A stretch of 64,000 nucleotides of DNA, taken from positions 10,788,001 to 10,852,000 of the forward strand of contig JAILWY010000023.1 in NCBI GenBank assembly GCA_022113835.1. The letters run 5' to 3'. The number at the start of each line of letters is the position of its first letter. The first letter of the stretch is position 1. Below, in pieces: positions 1 through 10,835 of the stretch. Position numbers and translations under genes: made by a program. The notes under the pieces were generated by a model. The model was not told the DNA's origin, searched no databases, and saw only the letters and a program-made list of their open reading frames with translations. The DNA comes from Atopsyche davidsoni (taxonomy: Eukaryota; Arthropoda; Insecta; Trichoptera; Hydrobiosidae).

Positions 1-777
1 GAAGGCTTGTATTTTTTTTGCAGAAACAGTAAAATTAAATATGTAATTAATAATCTGAATCCGCTTATATTCAATGGATAGCTGTGTGCGTTAAGCCGGC
101 CGTGGTTTGAGTACTCCTGCATTATATACCTAGTTAGCTAGATTTATGCTAAAGAAAATTATTGTTACTCGGATATTTTTTTACCCTAGAAAACCATTAT
201 CGTCTTGCAAAATGTAGTTATTTATGATATGAAATGAGTCTTCGTGGATAGAAGAAGTATGTTATTCAAGTATTTTTGTTAGTTGAGACTAGCAAGTAAA
301 TTTGGCCCTTTGAGGAACTGTAAATCATCTATATAGTGAGCAAATCGCACAAGTCCTTTTGGAGGATAACTATCTTTAGAATATCAATAAATGTAAAATG
401 AAACGATTTTTAAGATAGCATCTAATGCTAGATAATTAATTTAATAAAAAAGATAAAACTTGGAGAGGTATAAATTGAAGAGAAATATTATTCGCGGGAC
501 CTATTAAGATCACAGAAATGGCCTTCTGTGGTTTGGTTGTAGGCTTATACCACATTTAAAGATTTAAAACTTTAATGCATTAAGTAAAACTTATTTTATT
601 ACAACTTATTAAAATAAAAAAAAATTATAATTGAAATATACATAATGATTTTAAACGTATTATGTTCCCAGTATTTTATATCTTTATTTGCTTTACCAAT
701 ATGGTAACTTAGTAAAATGGTTTTTATAAGTAAGATAAGATTATATATACATTTTAACATTAGAGTAATTATATACG
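1..777. other. AT-rich non-coding spacer
   Basis: Only short, biased open frames occur here and none has a recognisable domain. I see no splice structure, RNA gene or repeat. It is probably intronic or intergenic. Confidence 0.6.
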
Positions 778-820
778 AACAATATCCATGCATTTAAAGA
801 TTAAATGCATGGATATTGTT
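778..820. repeat. Perfect 20-bp palindrome with 3-nt loop
   Basis: The left arm (778-797) and right arm (801-820) are exact reverse complements, separated by the loop AGA. Pairing stops at both outer flanks. Such a tight, perfect palindrome could be a miniature foldback element or a recently formed inverted duplication. A 3-nt loop with a blunt 20-bp stem is short for a microRNA precursor, so I do not call it one. Confidence 0.85.
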
Positions 821-1554
821 TAAATTTTAAACTAATACACACTTTTTTTAAGATTACTCACCTGAATATTTTGTTTATTTTTTATATTTCAAAGATATTT
901 ATTAATAAAAATACCAGCTATTTTTACCATTGTAATTATTATTAAGTTAATCTTTTTTGATTTTTCATAAGGTTGATTGTTATTAAATATATAAATATAA
1001 CATAATATATTCATAATGTAACATTTTTTTTTGTTAATAATAAATGAAACAGCATTAATATTTTGAAAAATAATGGATCGTTTTTCTGTTTTCCAACACG
1101 CAGATAAATGTCTCAAAAAATCAGGTGATTTTTATAAAAGATTTGCGATGCTGATAATTGTGAGAATGTAAGTATGCATATACGTCTATTATCTGCCATA
1201 AATTTGCAGAATCGAATCTAAAGGTACATGTAGTTCCATACTTTTTTGAAGCTTATAAATATGCATATCTTCCACTGGAAGATTTTTATTTATGTTTACA
1301 GTTATAAAAAATAAAACAATTACAATTTTTTATACACAGACTGCTCTGTGAGATTTGCGAAAAATCATTTATAAACCAATATTGTACTGCTATTGGTGCC
1401 AATTCCGCAACCGCGTAAACATTTTTCTTCCGATGCTTCTTTTTCCTTAAAAAAGGAAAAGGGGGCATCGGAAGGAGGAAGTTAACGTGGATGCGAAATT
1501 TGCGCCAGCGGCTGGAGATCGGAAGGTCGGTGAGACTGGCCCAGGACAGGAATA
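821..1554. other. AT-rich non-coding spacer with an isolated minus-strand splice-donor match
   Basis: The sequence is about three quarters A/T with homopolymer runs. The only notable word is a consensus donor on the minus strand (CAG then GTGAGT, at 864-856). The minus-strand frame leading into it is low-complexity and looks non-coding, so the donor alone is weak evidence. Confidence 0.5.
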
Positions 1555-1720
1555 TATTCGATATTCGAGAGGCATCAGAAGAATAAGATGGCATAAAACT
1601 ATGATTTATTCCGCAGATTTCTGAACATTGTCCGTAATATAGGCCCGGTCGATTAATAAAAAAATATGATTGATTTAGGCGACCTATACCCGGTTTCAAC
1701 TGAGAAGGTTTTAACGGCAT
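1555..1720 (-). pseudogene. COX2: Mitochondrial cytochrome c oxidase subunit II fragment (NUMT)
   Basis: A minus-strand frame reads GRLNQ, then [18 protein letters not shown], then NHSFMP at 1589-1684. This is the C-terminal CuA-binding part of mitochondrial COX2; both cysteines, the glutamate, histidine and methionine of the CuA site are present. Just upstream (1707-1718) a different frame gives AVKT, matching the GVKT-like stretch that precedes GRLNQ in the family. Downstream of FMP the similarity appears to continue weakly in another frame to about 1555. The copy therefore has at least two frameshifts, covers only about 50 codons of a roughly 227-codon gene, lacks the transmembrane N-terminus and cannot work. 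It ends about 14 bp from a pogo-like element. Its codons are more GC-rich than usual for insect mtDNA, which suggests either age or an unusual donor. Confidence 0.88.
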
Positions 1721-1732
1721 AATAAATAAATC

Positions 1733-2084
1733 CAGTAAAACCTTGATATAACGGACAAAAAATTCGGTCAAATTTAAAAAAGGTCGTTATTTTCGGGAAT
1801 TGATAATAAAAAAACTTCAAAAATGCAAACAAAACTTGATTCCTTTTTAGTAAAATTACCGAAAGCAAGCGCGTCGATATCAAACAGCAACGTCACTTTA
1901 CGACGAGTTTCCGAAGACAATTAAATAGAATTTTGTGATTTGTATTTTTTATTTGTATACATACAGCGTATTTTCAAAAAAAAGTTTTTTTTAATTATTT
2001 TAAATCTATTTATATATAACGGACTGTCGGGTTTAAGGGACACCCCCTACCCCCCAATTGGTCCGTCATATCGAGGTTTTACTG
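1733..2084. mobile_element. Pogo/Tigger-like non-autonomous DNA element (MITE)
   Basis: The ends are 24-bp inverted repeats (1733-1756 and 2061-2084) that differ at two positions. The left repeat begins CAGTAAAACCTTGATATAAC, the style of terminal repeat known from pogo/Tigger members of the Tc1/mariner superfamily. A partial internal copy of the repeat (ATAACGGAC) occurs near 2015-2023. The 352-bp interior encodes no transposase. A clear TA target duplication is not visible, so either the outermost bases have mutated or the exact ends are off by a few bases. The element lies directly beside the COX2 fragment. Confidence 0.72.
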
Positions 2085-2322
2085 CAATTACATTCGCGCA
2101 GTCATAATTCAGTAAACAAAAACTTTAGCCGCAAAATGCAGCATGCGCAGCGGGGGTGCTAATTTATTAAATAACTGTCAAGATGCAAACGGCGATACGG
2201 TCCCGCTACCGAAGGCCGGCCGGAGACGACTGTGACGCTGTGACGCGGCGGGGCTCGTCTGACAGCTGAGCGCCGCGCCGCGCTCGCCGGGCCCCGCTGC
2301 CATTCCACGTGCGACCGCGCAG
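2085..2322. other. GC-rising region upstream of minisatellite
   Basis: GC content climbs sharply and CpG dinucleotides are common from about 2140. There is no coding signal. This forms the upstream side of the promoter-like region that ends at 2734. Confidence 0.5.
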
Positions 2323-2441
2323 CCTCCACCACGCGCAGCCACCACGCGCCACATCCACCACGCGCAGCCACCACCACGCGCCACATCCACCACGCGCAGC
2401 CTCCACCACCACGCGCCGCATCCACCACGCGCCGCGCCGCC
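2323..2441 (+). repeat. GC-rich minisatellite, about 3.5 copies of a 28-35 nt unit
   Basis: Units built from CATCCACCACGCGCAGCC and CACCACGCGCC repeat head to tail, with small length changes between copies. The Trp- and Gly-rich minus-strand open frames across it are products of the repeat, not genes. It lies about 60 bp upstream of an initiator-like sequence. Confidence 0.85.
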
Positions 2442-2499
2442 ACTCACTCCTCCCCGGGCACTCCGCGGTGGACAGTCAACTTGGAGTGTCCATCGCCCG

Positions 2500-2734
2500 A
2501 TTCAGTTCTGGTGACAATACCCGTGAGCAAATGTTTACCGGCCGGGCGTGTCAATTGTGGTGACGAAGTTTCGCAATAGAAGTGTAATAATATTTGCCAA
2601 ACTAAAATTGTCTCATTCTATGGTGAAACTGTGAAAAGGGATTTGAATTTGTGCTTTCATTGTTGTGATTTGGATTTGCTGTTCGTGATATATTCATCGA
2701 TCGCTCGGGATAAACGGATACATTTTAATGGAAG
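2500..2734 (+). promoter_or_regulatory. Candidate TATA-less promoter and short first exon
   Basis: A match to the arthropod initiator (TCAGTT, 2502-2507) follows the CpG-rich minisatellite. Downstream, an ATG at 2728 is followed by GAAG and a donor-like GTAAAT at 2735. That would make a first exon contributing Met-Glu plus one base (phase 1). Two short upstream ORFs start at 2531 and about 2620. I see no TATA box. An exon with only seven coding bases cannot be proved from sequence. It is listed because its phase matches the exons ending at 36597 and 61349. Confidence 0.3.
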
Positions 2735-4385
2735 GTAAATTTGTATACTTTGATATTGTTACTGTTGTTATTGTGAAATATTTTTTTATATATTAGCTAC
2801 CTTTGAAGTATTGATATTCTAACAATTCAGTTCATAAATATGCCACTGAAAAAACCATAAGCGTCATCTTTGACGACGAATTACTTACTTTGAACTTCAC
2901 AATTTTATAGATAGCCTCATCGTTTCTCACCCCCCGACTCTGCCTTTGCATGAGAACTCATCCAAAAGAGTAATACTAAAGTCTTGTTTACCGTGAAAAT
3001 CGTAAACACACATTAATTGGCCCTTGTTTTTTTTATTATGCCAATAAACCGTTACGTAAGCATTACCGATGCAAATTTCCTTGCAGATATTAATTTATAT
3101 CCTGCGTGAGATTGCACCCACTTGAGTATCATGAATCCTGAGTACAAACAGAAGGAAGAGGAGTGAGCGCCCGTCATCGCGGTAGTAATTATTGTTTTCT
3201 CACGCTGCAAAGGAACGTTCTTGCACAAAAAACATATATTGGTATCAATCTACCTCCGCGTATTCCTCATTGAATAATATAATAAATACTTTTTAAAATT
3301 CACTGGGAATTGTTTGATTGCTTGCATAAAGTTCTCACGTTACAAGAAAAAGTACGCCAAAAATGACACGGTGGATTCTTTAATTATCTGTTTTATAAAT
3401 TGTGTGCCTTCTTTTTTGTTATAATCAATCATAAGTATGATTATCTGTTTTGTGGGAGAGCTAATGAGAGACCCACCTAATTTTGATTGTACCACAACAA
3501 TGGAAAATTTGAGATTTACGCAGGCACTTTCTATTTATATTTCATTGAAACCTAAATTATTTTTAAGTTTATTTCTGACTTTTCATATATATTGTAATGA
3601 GCAATTTGCTAACATTGTACTTGATGCTTTTGTTCGTAATTACACATTTAAATGTGCTAGTCATATTAAATATGCGATCGATGCTTTTGTCCAAATAGTT
3701 TCTCTACAGAGATAAAGATGAATCAATCATCGACTTGTCATCGAGCGTTCGTCAGTTCGATTTTCGCCCTTCCAGCATTTTCAATCTGAAATTATCTGAA
3801 TAAAAAAAAATTTCTAGTAAAAAAAAAAATTACGTGTCTGTGCATTTTATAATGAAATATTAAAATTTTAAGCCGAAAAACATAAGAAAAAAATATTTTT
3901 GGTCACTTTTACATATGTTGTAATATTTCGCAGTTTTTATTCTAAATATTCATAGCCACTATTTTTTAAGAAAAAACAATATTGTATGTGGTAACTAGTG
4001 TAACTATTTCTTATATAATTTTCAAAACCGCAAATAGTACTGCGTTTAATAGTAAATAAATATACGCCTCATGGTAAAATTATAGCGCTTTTGAATATTT
4101 AAAGCTATTAATTTATTATATCGAGATTTTTTTTTATCGGTTTTACCCAAACCACAGAGTATTGACGTCAATGTCAATAAGTTTTTTTATTTTATAATTT
4201 ATGTGTCATGCGTCAAATCATAATCGTTATAAAAAGAGTCATTAAACCACGGTAACCGTAGATTCGTTGGGGCGGATTACTGCGTAACAATAAAATTATT
4301 GAGTAAGCTTCCTACCTCGCGCTAACAAGGAAATGAAGTTTCAACGCCTCGAAACAACTACACCATAAATAAGTTTACACGCAGG
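2735..4385. other. AT-rich spacer or intron
   Basis: No coding frame with recognisable motifs was found. An open frame at 3437-3715 (+) has no domain and has the codon composition of spacer DNA. Confidence 0.55.
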
Positions 4386-4640
4386 ATGTTACTGAATCGA
4401 ACACCGCAGGATATTCTCAAATTACAGCGAAAAGTCCGTAATCGGCACCGAGGATCGAAGCCTCCTCTGGCAGTAGCGACGATTCTGCCAGCCGGCCGGG
4501 AAGCGAGTGAGCCGCCCCCGGGGCCACAATGTGATCTCCCCTCCCCCGAGCAGTTGTCGCCCAGCGGAATGCAGTGCTAGTGATCAAAGCAATAATATGA
4601 ATAACATGCCAGTTCTGCTCCAAACGGTATTCCAGCAGAT
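4386..4640. other. GC-rich island with a TCF-type site
   Basis: Both strands carry short open frames, which is typical of GC-rich non-coding DNA. TGATCAAAG at 4581-4589 matches the TCF/pangolin consensus. No convincing splice sites bound the island. It may be a conserved non-coding element. Confidence 0.35.
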
Positions 4641-6784
4641 ATTATTCCGTATTCTGGAATCTTATGTAGACGTCCCTTAAAATTTATACTGTGCGTAATA
4701 TAGGTACGGAAGTGTGTTTGTCCTGTCGGAGGTGCAACGTTCATTTTATATTTGTGATTACGTTTATTACACTCTCTCGCCGGCCACGGAGACCCGGGAA
4801 TGAATGCGGATAAAATGAGGTTTTACATTTGTTTTTTTTTTTTTTTAGGTTTTCCAAATCGTGAATTGTCTATAGAAAACTTCTGACCGTTCTGCTTACT
4901 TGCGTATCGTGCGCTCGCACTTTCTGCGTCTTTAAGACTCTATAGACTGCTCACTTAGATTATTTGAGTTAGAACTATATATAGAAGAAAAAAAAAACAA
5001 TTTTTGGTACTCGAGTTGTCCCCGTTATTGTACCATGGTTTTCTTTAAATTAGATTCTACAGGTTTTTCCAAAGCAGTCAGCTATGATAACCATCTGCGC
5101 GAATGCGCGGAAATTCTTCTTATCCGGCCAATTATTTTTCAAAATAAAATACTGGAACTACAATTACTAAAACATAATATTTTCAACTCCTATTCTCTAG
5201 AAATCAAAACGGTACTTCACAGTATAAACGCAACTCATGTTATATTTTGTAAATTCGGTCCGGTTCTTGGGTTCTTAGTTTTAGGAGCCCAATTTTTCGT
5301 GTTTATTTTCTAGAAAATATTGATAACCACAAAAAAATAGGAAATAAAAAAATTCTAAAAATAGGTACATTCAGGCTTTAAAATATAAATTCAATTGAAT
5401 ATATTGTTCGTTTCAGTGCTTAATTGATCACTTAATCGGAGCCACCTCTAAGTCGATAAACGAGAAATGTAGCAAATAATTTACTAATTTCATAAATACA
5501 CCATCAAACATTTATATCATATTCATAATGTTACTACTAGGTTTATGATCATTATTTATAAAGGCTCCGCGATGAAGATAAAGACATTAAAAACTGCGTG
5601 ATAAACCGTGACAAACGAGTATATAGACACGTCATGTCGTCGCGCCTGAGCCAGTCCTGTCCCTGTCTCTTGGACTCATGTCGCGACGCCATTATTTGCC
5701 ATGCGTGATTATTTCTGCACTTCCGCTAGATATTGGTTTTTTCCAGCACACCTCACTCCATCTCGTCATACACGAAGTCCAGAGATGCCAAACCATATGC
5801 CTGTTAGCACTATCTGCTCTCGTCCAGATGAAGGCACTCGATGCAGATGCGGACTATGGACATCTTCGTATCGCGTATAGCTTAACTGTCGGGTTAACTT
5901 CCTTGTCTATCTATTACCAGCTGACTTCCTGTGAGCTGCGTATCTACTAAAATCAGCCGTGCGGTAAAACCTAACACAAATAATTATTTATACTATCCAC
6001 ATTGTCGACCCGATCTCAATTGGGTTAATCACAGTAGCATTTTTAGTGGAAATTAAAAAAATATGTAAATTTTAAAATAACATGAAATAATAGCAAAATG
6101 TTTTTTTTTCTAAAGAACTATGCTAATCGAAGATCCATACTTGATCGGTTGAGCAATTCCACTTTTTGATAACTTTGAACTTTACGTACAAATACAATTG
6201 CCAACCAACTGACAAATTGTGTAGTTGAAGCGTTATCGATAAAAAAAATTAAAATTTATTTGGCTGAATGTAAAAAATAAGCTAATCAAATACAAAAATA
6301 AAAATAATAAAAAACAACTTAGCCAAGATGGCTGGCACTCAAATGAGGCAGATGTAGGTCTTGAATGTTATATCCGTTTTGGAAAAAATCTTTAATTGTT
6401 TACGATCGATGATTGCACCAGCAGTCGATTTTTTCCCTGTCAAGTTAATTTCCTCCAACAGTAGAAACGCTGTCTACCCCGTAAAGCCGGAGCGAATATA
6501 TAAATTTATTTAGCAGCTATTATTTTTTTTTGATTTTGTCGTTTATATATCAAGGTATAATAATTTTTGTAATAATCAATAAAAAAAAAAAAATCTAGTT
6601 TACATATAAAGGTTTTGCTGGTTTAAGGCAATTCCCAAATTGGTAAAATTTACTGGTTAGTAAATACGTCTTGGTAAAACATTATCTATAAATTAATTGA
6701 ATTCATTGAAATATCAATTTCCAAATGATTTTTTTATGTATATCAGATATACACAATTGTTTAAAAAATATTTCACTCTTTATA
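4641..6784. other. AT-rich spacer
   Basis: No genes were recognised. Around 6539-6650 a few words (TATATCAAGGTATA; GGTTTAAGG followed by CAAATTGG) recall the pogo-like element at 1733-2084. They are too degenerate to call a second copy. Confidence 0.45.
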
Positions 6785-7115
6785 TGGAGCCGGGGTGTAA
6801 TGAATGAGGACGTTCAGTTTTAGCGACTCCGGCCTTGCGTAGGGGTGGCCGCGGCAGTAGTAGTCATTCCGTTTACGGGGACTTCGCGATCACACGTGAT
6901 TGCACGCGCAGCGAATTTGTCTCTCGAAGATACTTCAATCTGTAGAAGAACGTTTCATCTCCGTATTCCTCCATCACAGTGAATGCGGCAGGTATTCAGG
7001 CCGCCCTCGGCAGGCTGTGTATGAGCGGAAACTATGCGGGAGGATAACTGTTCGCTCATGGCGGAATCATGCAGACTCGCGCGGAATCTCTCTCTGCCCT
7101 CCCGAGCCGTAATCA
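6785..7115. other. GC-rich island
   Basis: A short island in AT-rich DNA with an open + frame (6900-7112) lacking motifs. It could be a conserved non-coding element or a 5' UTR; the sequence does not decide. Confidence 0.3.
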
Positions 7116-8294
7116 ATTTAATTAAAACATTAATTAGCGACTGCTTTATAACGAACTAAAAATACTGTTATCACCCGATAAGATCGGTATATACATCGGT
7201 GTATATGTAGATAGTGCGCTAGTGCTATTTGTGATGCGATCACTCGTTCAAATTTTTTTGCTCCAAAACGTTTATAATATCGTCAGAAATCCAACGTCGA
7301 ACAGTAAATGAAAGCTTTTTGTAAATTATTATTTATTTGATTTGTTATATTTACAAATTCCAACTAGTTTAAACCGAAGCAATCGACACTATTAATCTAC
7401 CACTAAAACCAAATCGTTTTTTTTTTTGTAATGTCCAAACCAAAACCAGAACCGATGTCAAATGGATTCTGATTTTATCTGATAACTATACGTGCACTGG
7501 TTCTTTTAGTATTTATTTGTAACTAAAAATTGTAAATGTTTACTTATGATCGCTTTTATTTTTGATGGGACTTGCAATATTGAAATACTTATGCTATTAA
7601 GTAAATTAGAAATCTTTTGCACCACAATCCAGATGATCATTATTTTTTTACTAGTTATTTCAATGAAAACATTTTTCACCTACTTAATAAAACAAGCCGA
7701 AAAAACTATTTACAGGGTGGGTCTTTGTCTACATTTAACTCAAAAGTTGTATTTATAAAAATTCTCTGATAGATACTGTGGTCTTTTTATTCGATAGCAT
7801 TTTCATAGCGAAGGAATGATATGAATGCTGGGAGACAAACGGCGACAGAAATTTTTCTCTCGTATAAAATGAATCTTGGGGAAGATAGCATCAGTTTTTT
7901 TCGCTTGTAAAGTGAATTAACAATACGAGTACAAGCAAGCACACTTAGCGCCATGGGAAAATAATTTTTCTTATTAATAAATAAGACGTTTTGTTCGCAG
8001 GCGTAGCTAAATTTAATTTTACCAACATTTTAATGGTCTCTGCCAGTCATGCTCTCTGAGTTACAGTTTTACTCTCAAATTTCTGAGATGATACTGCGAT
8101 TGTTATTTAATTCGCGTTGAACAATTTGGATTTACTTAATAAAGAAGTTTGCACTTCCATCTATTGTATAAATTAAAAATTTCTGATAATATATATTTCA
8201 ATTATAATGAAATGATTCATCGAAATCCTATAAATCGTGACGACATTAATTAGTGTGTCCCCGGGGTAAAGTATTGCAGATGAAGACAGAAAAT
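7116..8294. other. AT-rich spacer
   Basis: Nothing recognisable. The open frames are short and biased by A/T content. Confidence 0.55.
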
Positions 8295-8640
8295 GATTTA
8301 TGCGAGCGCAGGTGAATATATTGCATGCATTGCTGCAGTTCTCATTGGCCGGGGCGCATGTGTGGGATAGCTTTCCGGGTCCACGGGGCCGAGGGGGTGT
8401 TTTCCCCCATAAACAATGCGTGGCACTTCCATCCCGCCGGCGCTCACACACGTCTCGAGACAAAGCCTCGGCCCTCGTGACGTGCCGCGGAGGGTTCGCT
8501 TGTTTATTTGGCCCTGGCCATTGTTCCTGGCCGTTTCACGTGAGATATGGCCCCCGGCGCTCCCGACTGCACGCCCGTTCGGAGAAGCGCGTCGATATGA
8601 AGAGCCCTTCTTCATGACGCTCTGAACGCGTAAATCCTGC
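8295..8640. promoter_or_regulatory. GC-rich island with forkhead, Sox and E-box words
   Basis: Open frames overlap on both strands but have no domain or splice frame, so the island is probably non-coding. It contains ATAAACAAT (8409-8417) and TGTTTATTT (8501-8509), which are forkhead-type words in opposite orientations. It also has CCATTGTTC (8518-8526, Sox-type) and the palindromic E-box TCACGTGA (8536-8543). This density suggests an enhancer, but no conservation data are available here. Confidence 0.35.
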
Positions 8641-10439
8641 CCGTGATTTCAGCATCAGGAATTGATGCTCCGTTCGTTTGCGCCTTCAGGGGTGTTTTGT
8701 ATTCTTACGTACTGGAATAATCCTCCAATAAAGAACAATGGACTTTTCAATACGGAACGGATGGCGCTTGTACGTGTGCTGGAAAATATTTATACTAAAC
8801 TGTATGCTGTATATTCTGTTAAGTGCCGGAAACATTGTAACATTTTGGTTTTTTAAGTGTTTATTTATGCATTTTTTAGTATTCAATTAAGTTTAGGTGT
8901 CACGTGTTGCATGGGTTGTGGGCTGTTTGGCTATTAAAAAATCCATTAAATTATATTTTATTGGCTATAATAATATTAATGAAATTCCAGCTAAAAATAT
9001 CGTTATTAAAAAAAGCTCAAAGAATCACACTTATAAAGTAATCCACCATATGGAGTTCAAGATTTTTATCTTCCCCATTTGAGTACATATACTATGGTAT
9101 ACCGACGGATTGTTTTTACAGAAACGAAAAAACCTTTTATAACAATGTAAAGATTTACCCAACGGCTACATCAAACAAAACCGCCGTGTAATGTAAAAAC
9201 TGGTGTGTTAATGTCACTGTGAATTTTCTATTTCAAACATCTGAGATGTTAAGTGATATTAATCTGCGTTGGTTTTTTTTTTATTCAAAAGCCGGAAACC
9301 ATCAGATTAATACAGTACTAATACATTAGTGAGTATTTATACTCAGGCGGTTACGCTCCCAGCTCGTACCAGTGATTTAGTTCCTTCTTTAGAAATGTTT
9401 ATTTTATTGTATTTTAATAAACCGGTTTACAATATATTCACATAATACATTTGATAATTGTACCGATTTATTTATAATCGTATATATTCTTAGAAGTATA
9501 AAACACTAATTTCTAGTAGAGGTACATCTGTATGCATAGTTAAACTTAATTTTTACAAAAAAATATTCTGTACTATGAACTGTTAGCAGACCTCGAGTAG
9601 TTAAAATTAAAAATTTAGATAATCCGGTTAGTATATCGTAAATAGCGATGGATATATAAAATGTCAATTTTATGCTCATTGCTGTAATAAAGTTGAATAA
9701 TATGTGCACTTCTGCATAGTATTATACTTGAAATAGTATGGAACTTAATGGCACTTTAACTTCCATGTTTATTACGCCATCTTATATACATGTGGGGCCT
9801 AGAAAATTCTTAAAATATTTTGATGAAATTTGGATACAAAGGAATGTTATTAAGAGTAACATGAAAACTCCTGTATTTAGTTTTTTAGTCTTAGATAAAA
9901 GACATAAAAGTACAACATAAGAACAAATTTACGCCACATTTAAATAATTTCTTTTAAAGCTTTATTACTTTGGTGATTAACCATGCACATATTCACAAAA
10001 ATCAACAAGGAATAGTTATGTATTCTAATTTTTTTAAAATTCAAAGTAAGTTTTACTTTACAAGTATACAAAACATATCGCCAAATTGGACCCAACAATT
10101 TGTTATTTTCAGGAGCAAGACGTTCAAAGGCTATGTGAAGTTTCTCTTCCAACAAAATATTAAAATCAAATGCAAAACATAGTGAAAATAATATATAATA
10201 TTGTTGACAGTTAGACTTCCATTTTATTATCTATATATAAACAAAAATTGTTTTATTTCATACGATAGATTATAGAAATAAATAAAAAAAATATGAAACT
10301 TACAGCATTAAAATAGGAAAAAAAAATTGTTTATGAAAATTATATTTGTTATATGCATGTTTTCCAAAGGATACTGAATGCAGTGCTATTTTTTGGCTTC
10401 ATTTGACTTGTATTGATTGTAAAACTGTATTGTTGCTAT
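8641..10439. other. AT-rich spacer
   Basis: No coding, RNA or repeat signal was recognised. Confidence 0.55.
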
Positions 10440-10835
10440 GACACAGCGACCCTCGCGGGCGGCGCGTCCCGTTCGTCTGTAATACTGCGCTTTGTGAAGA
10501 TGCACCTCACCTTTGTGCACTGCACTCTGCAGAGCTAATGAGATGATATTTGTAGATACATACATGCGCAGGTACCTTTAATACGAGATTATATCAATAC
10601 GTAATGACGTCCACATGCACGGGACTCGGTGCGCAGAGCCGAGGCGTCGTTAGCCCGGGTGGCTGCTGCGCGGCTCGAGATGATTACGTTTATTTAAAAC
10701 AATCCTCCTCTCCCCGCGGCCATAGCAGGCGCCGGAATGATTTGATGACGATAATCCCCTCGAAGCGGCAAACTGGGAACCGCCAGGGAGTTCTTCCTTG
10801 GAAAGAAAGTGTGCTGACAGAGTTTTATTGTTAAT
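10440..10835. other. Two neighbouring GC-rich islands
   Basis: One short island spans about 10440-10520 and a longer one 10600-10835. The second contains the AT-rich words ACGTTTATTTAAAAC (from 10686) and TTTTATTGTTAATC (from 10823), typical of homeodomain binding sites, set in GC-rich sequence. No coding structure is supported. Confidence 0.3.

Noticed and set aside
778..820. microRNA precursor
   Set aside because: The 3-nt loop, blunt 20-bp stem and lack of lower-stem pairing do not fit a pre-miRNA.
2159..2447. Three overlapping Trp/Gly-rich minus-strand frames
   Set aside because: They are translations of the GC-rich minisatellite and overlap in all three frames.
6539..6650. Second pogo-like MITE
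   Set aside because: Only fragments of the terminal repeat are recognisable and no paired inverted repeat could be established.
8298..8617. 105-codon frames on both strands
   Set aside because: Mutual shadows in a GC-rich island; no domain, splice frame or plausible start.
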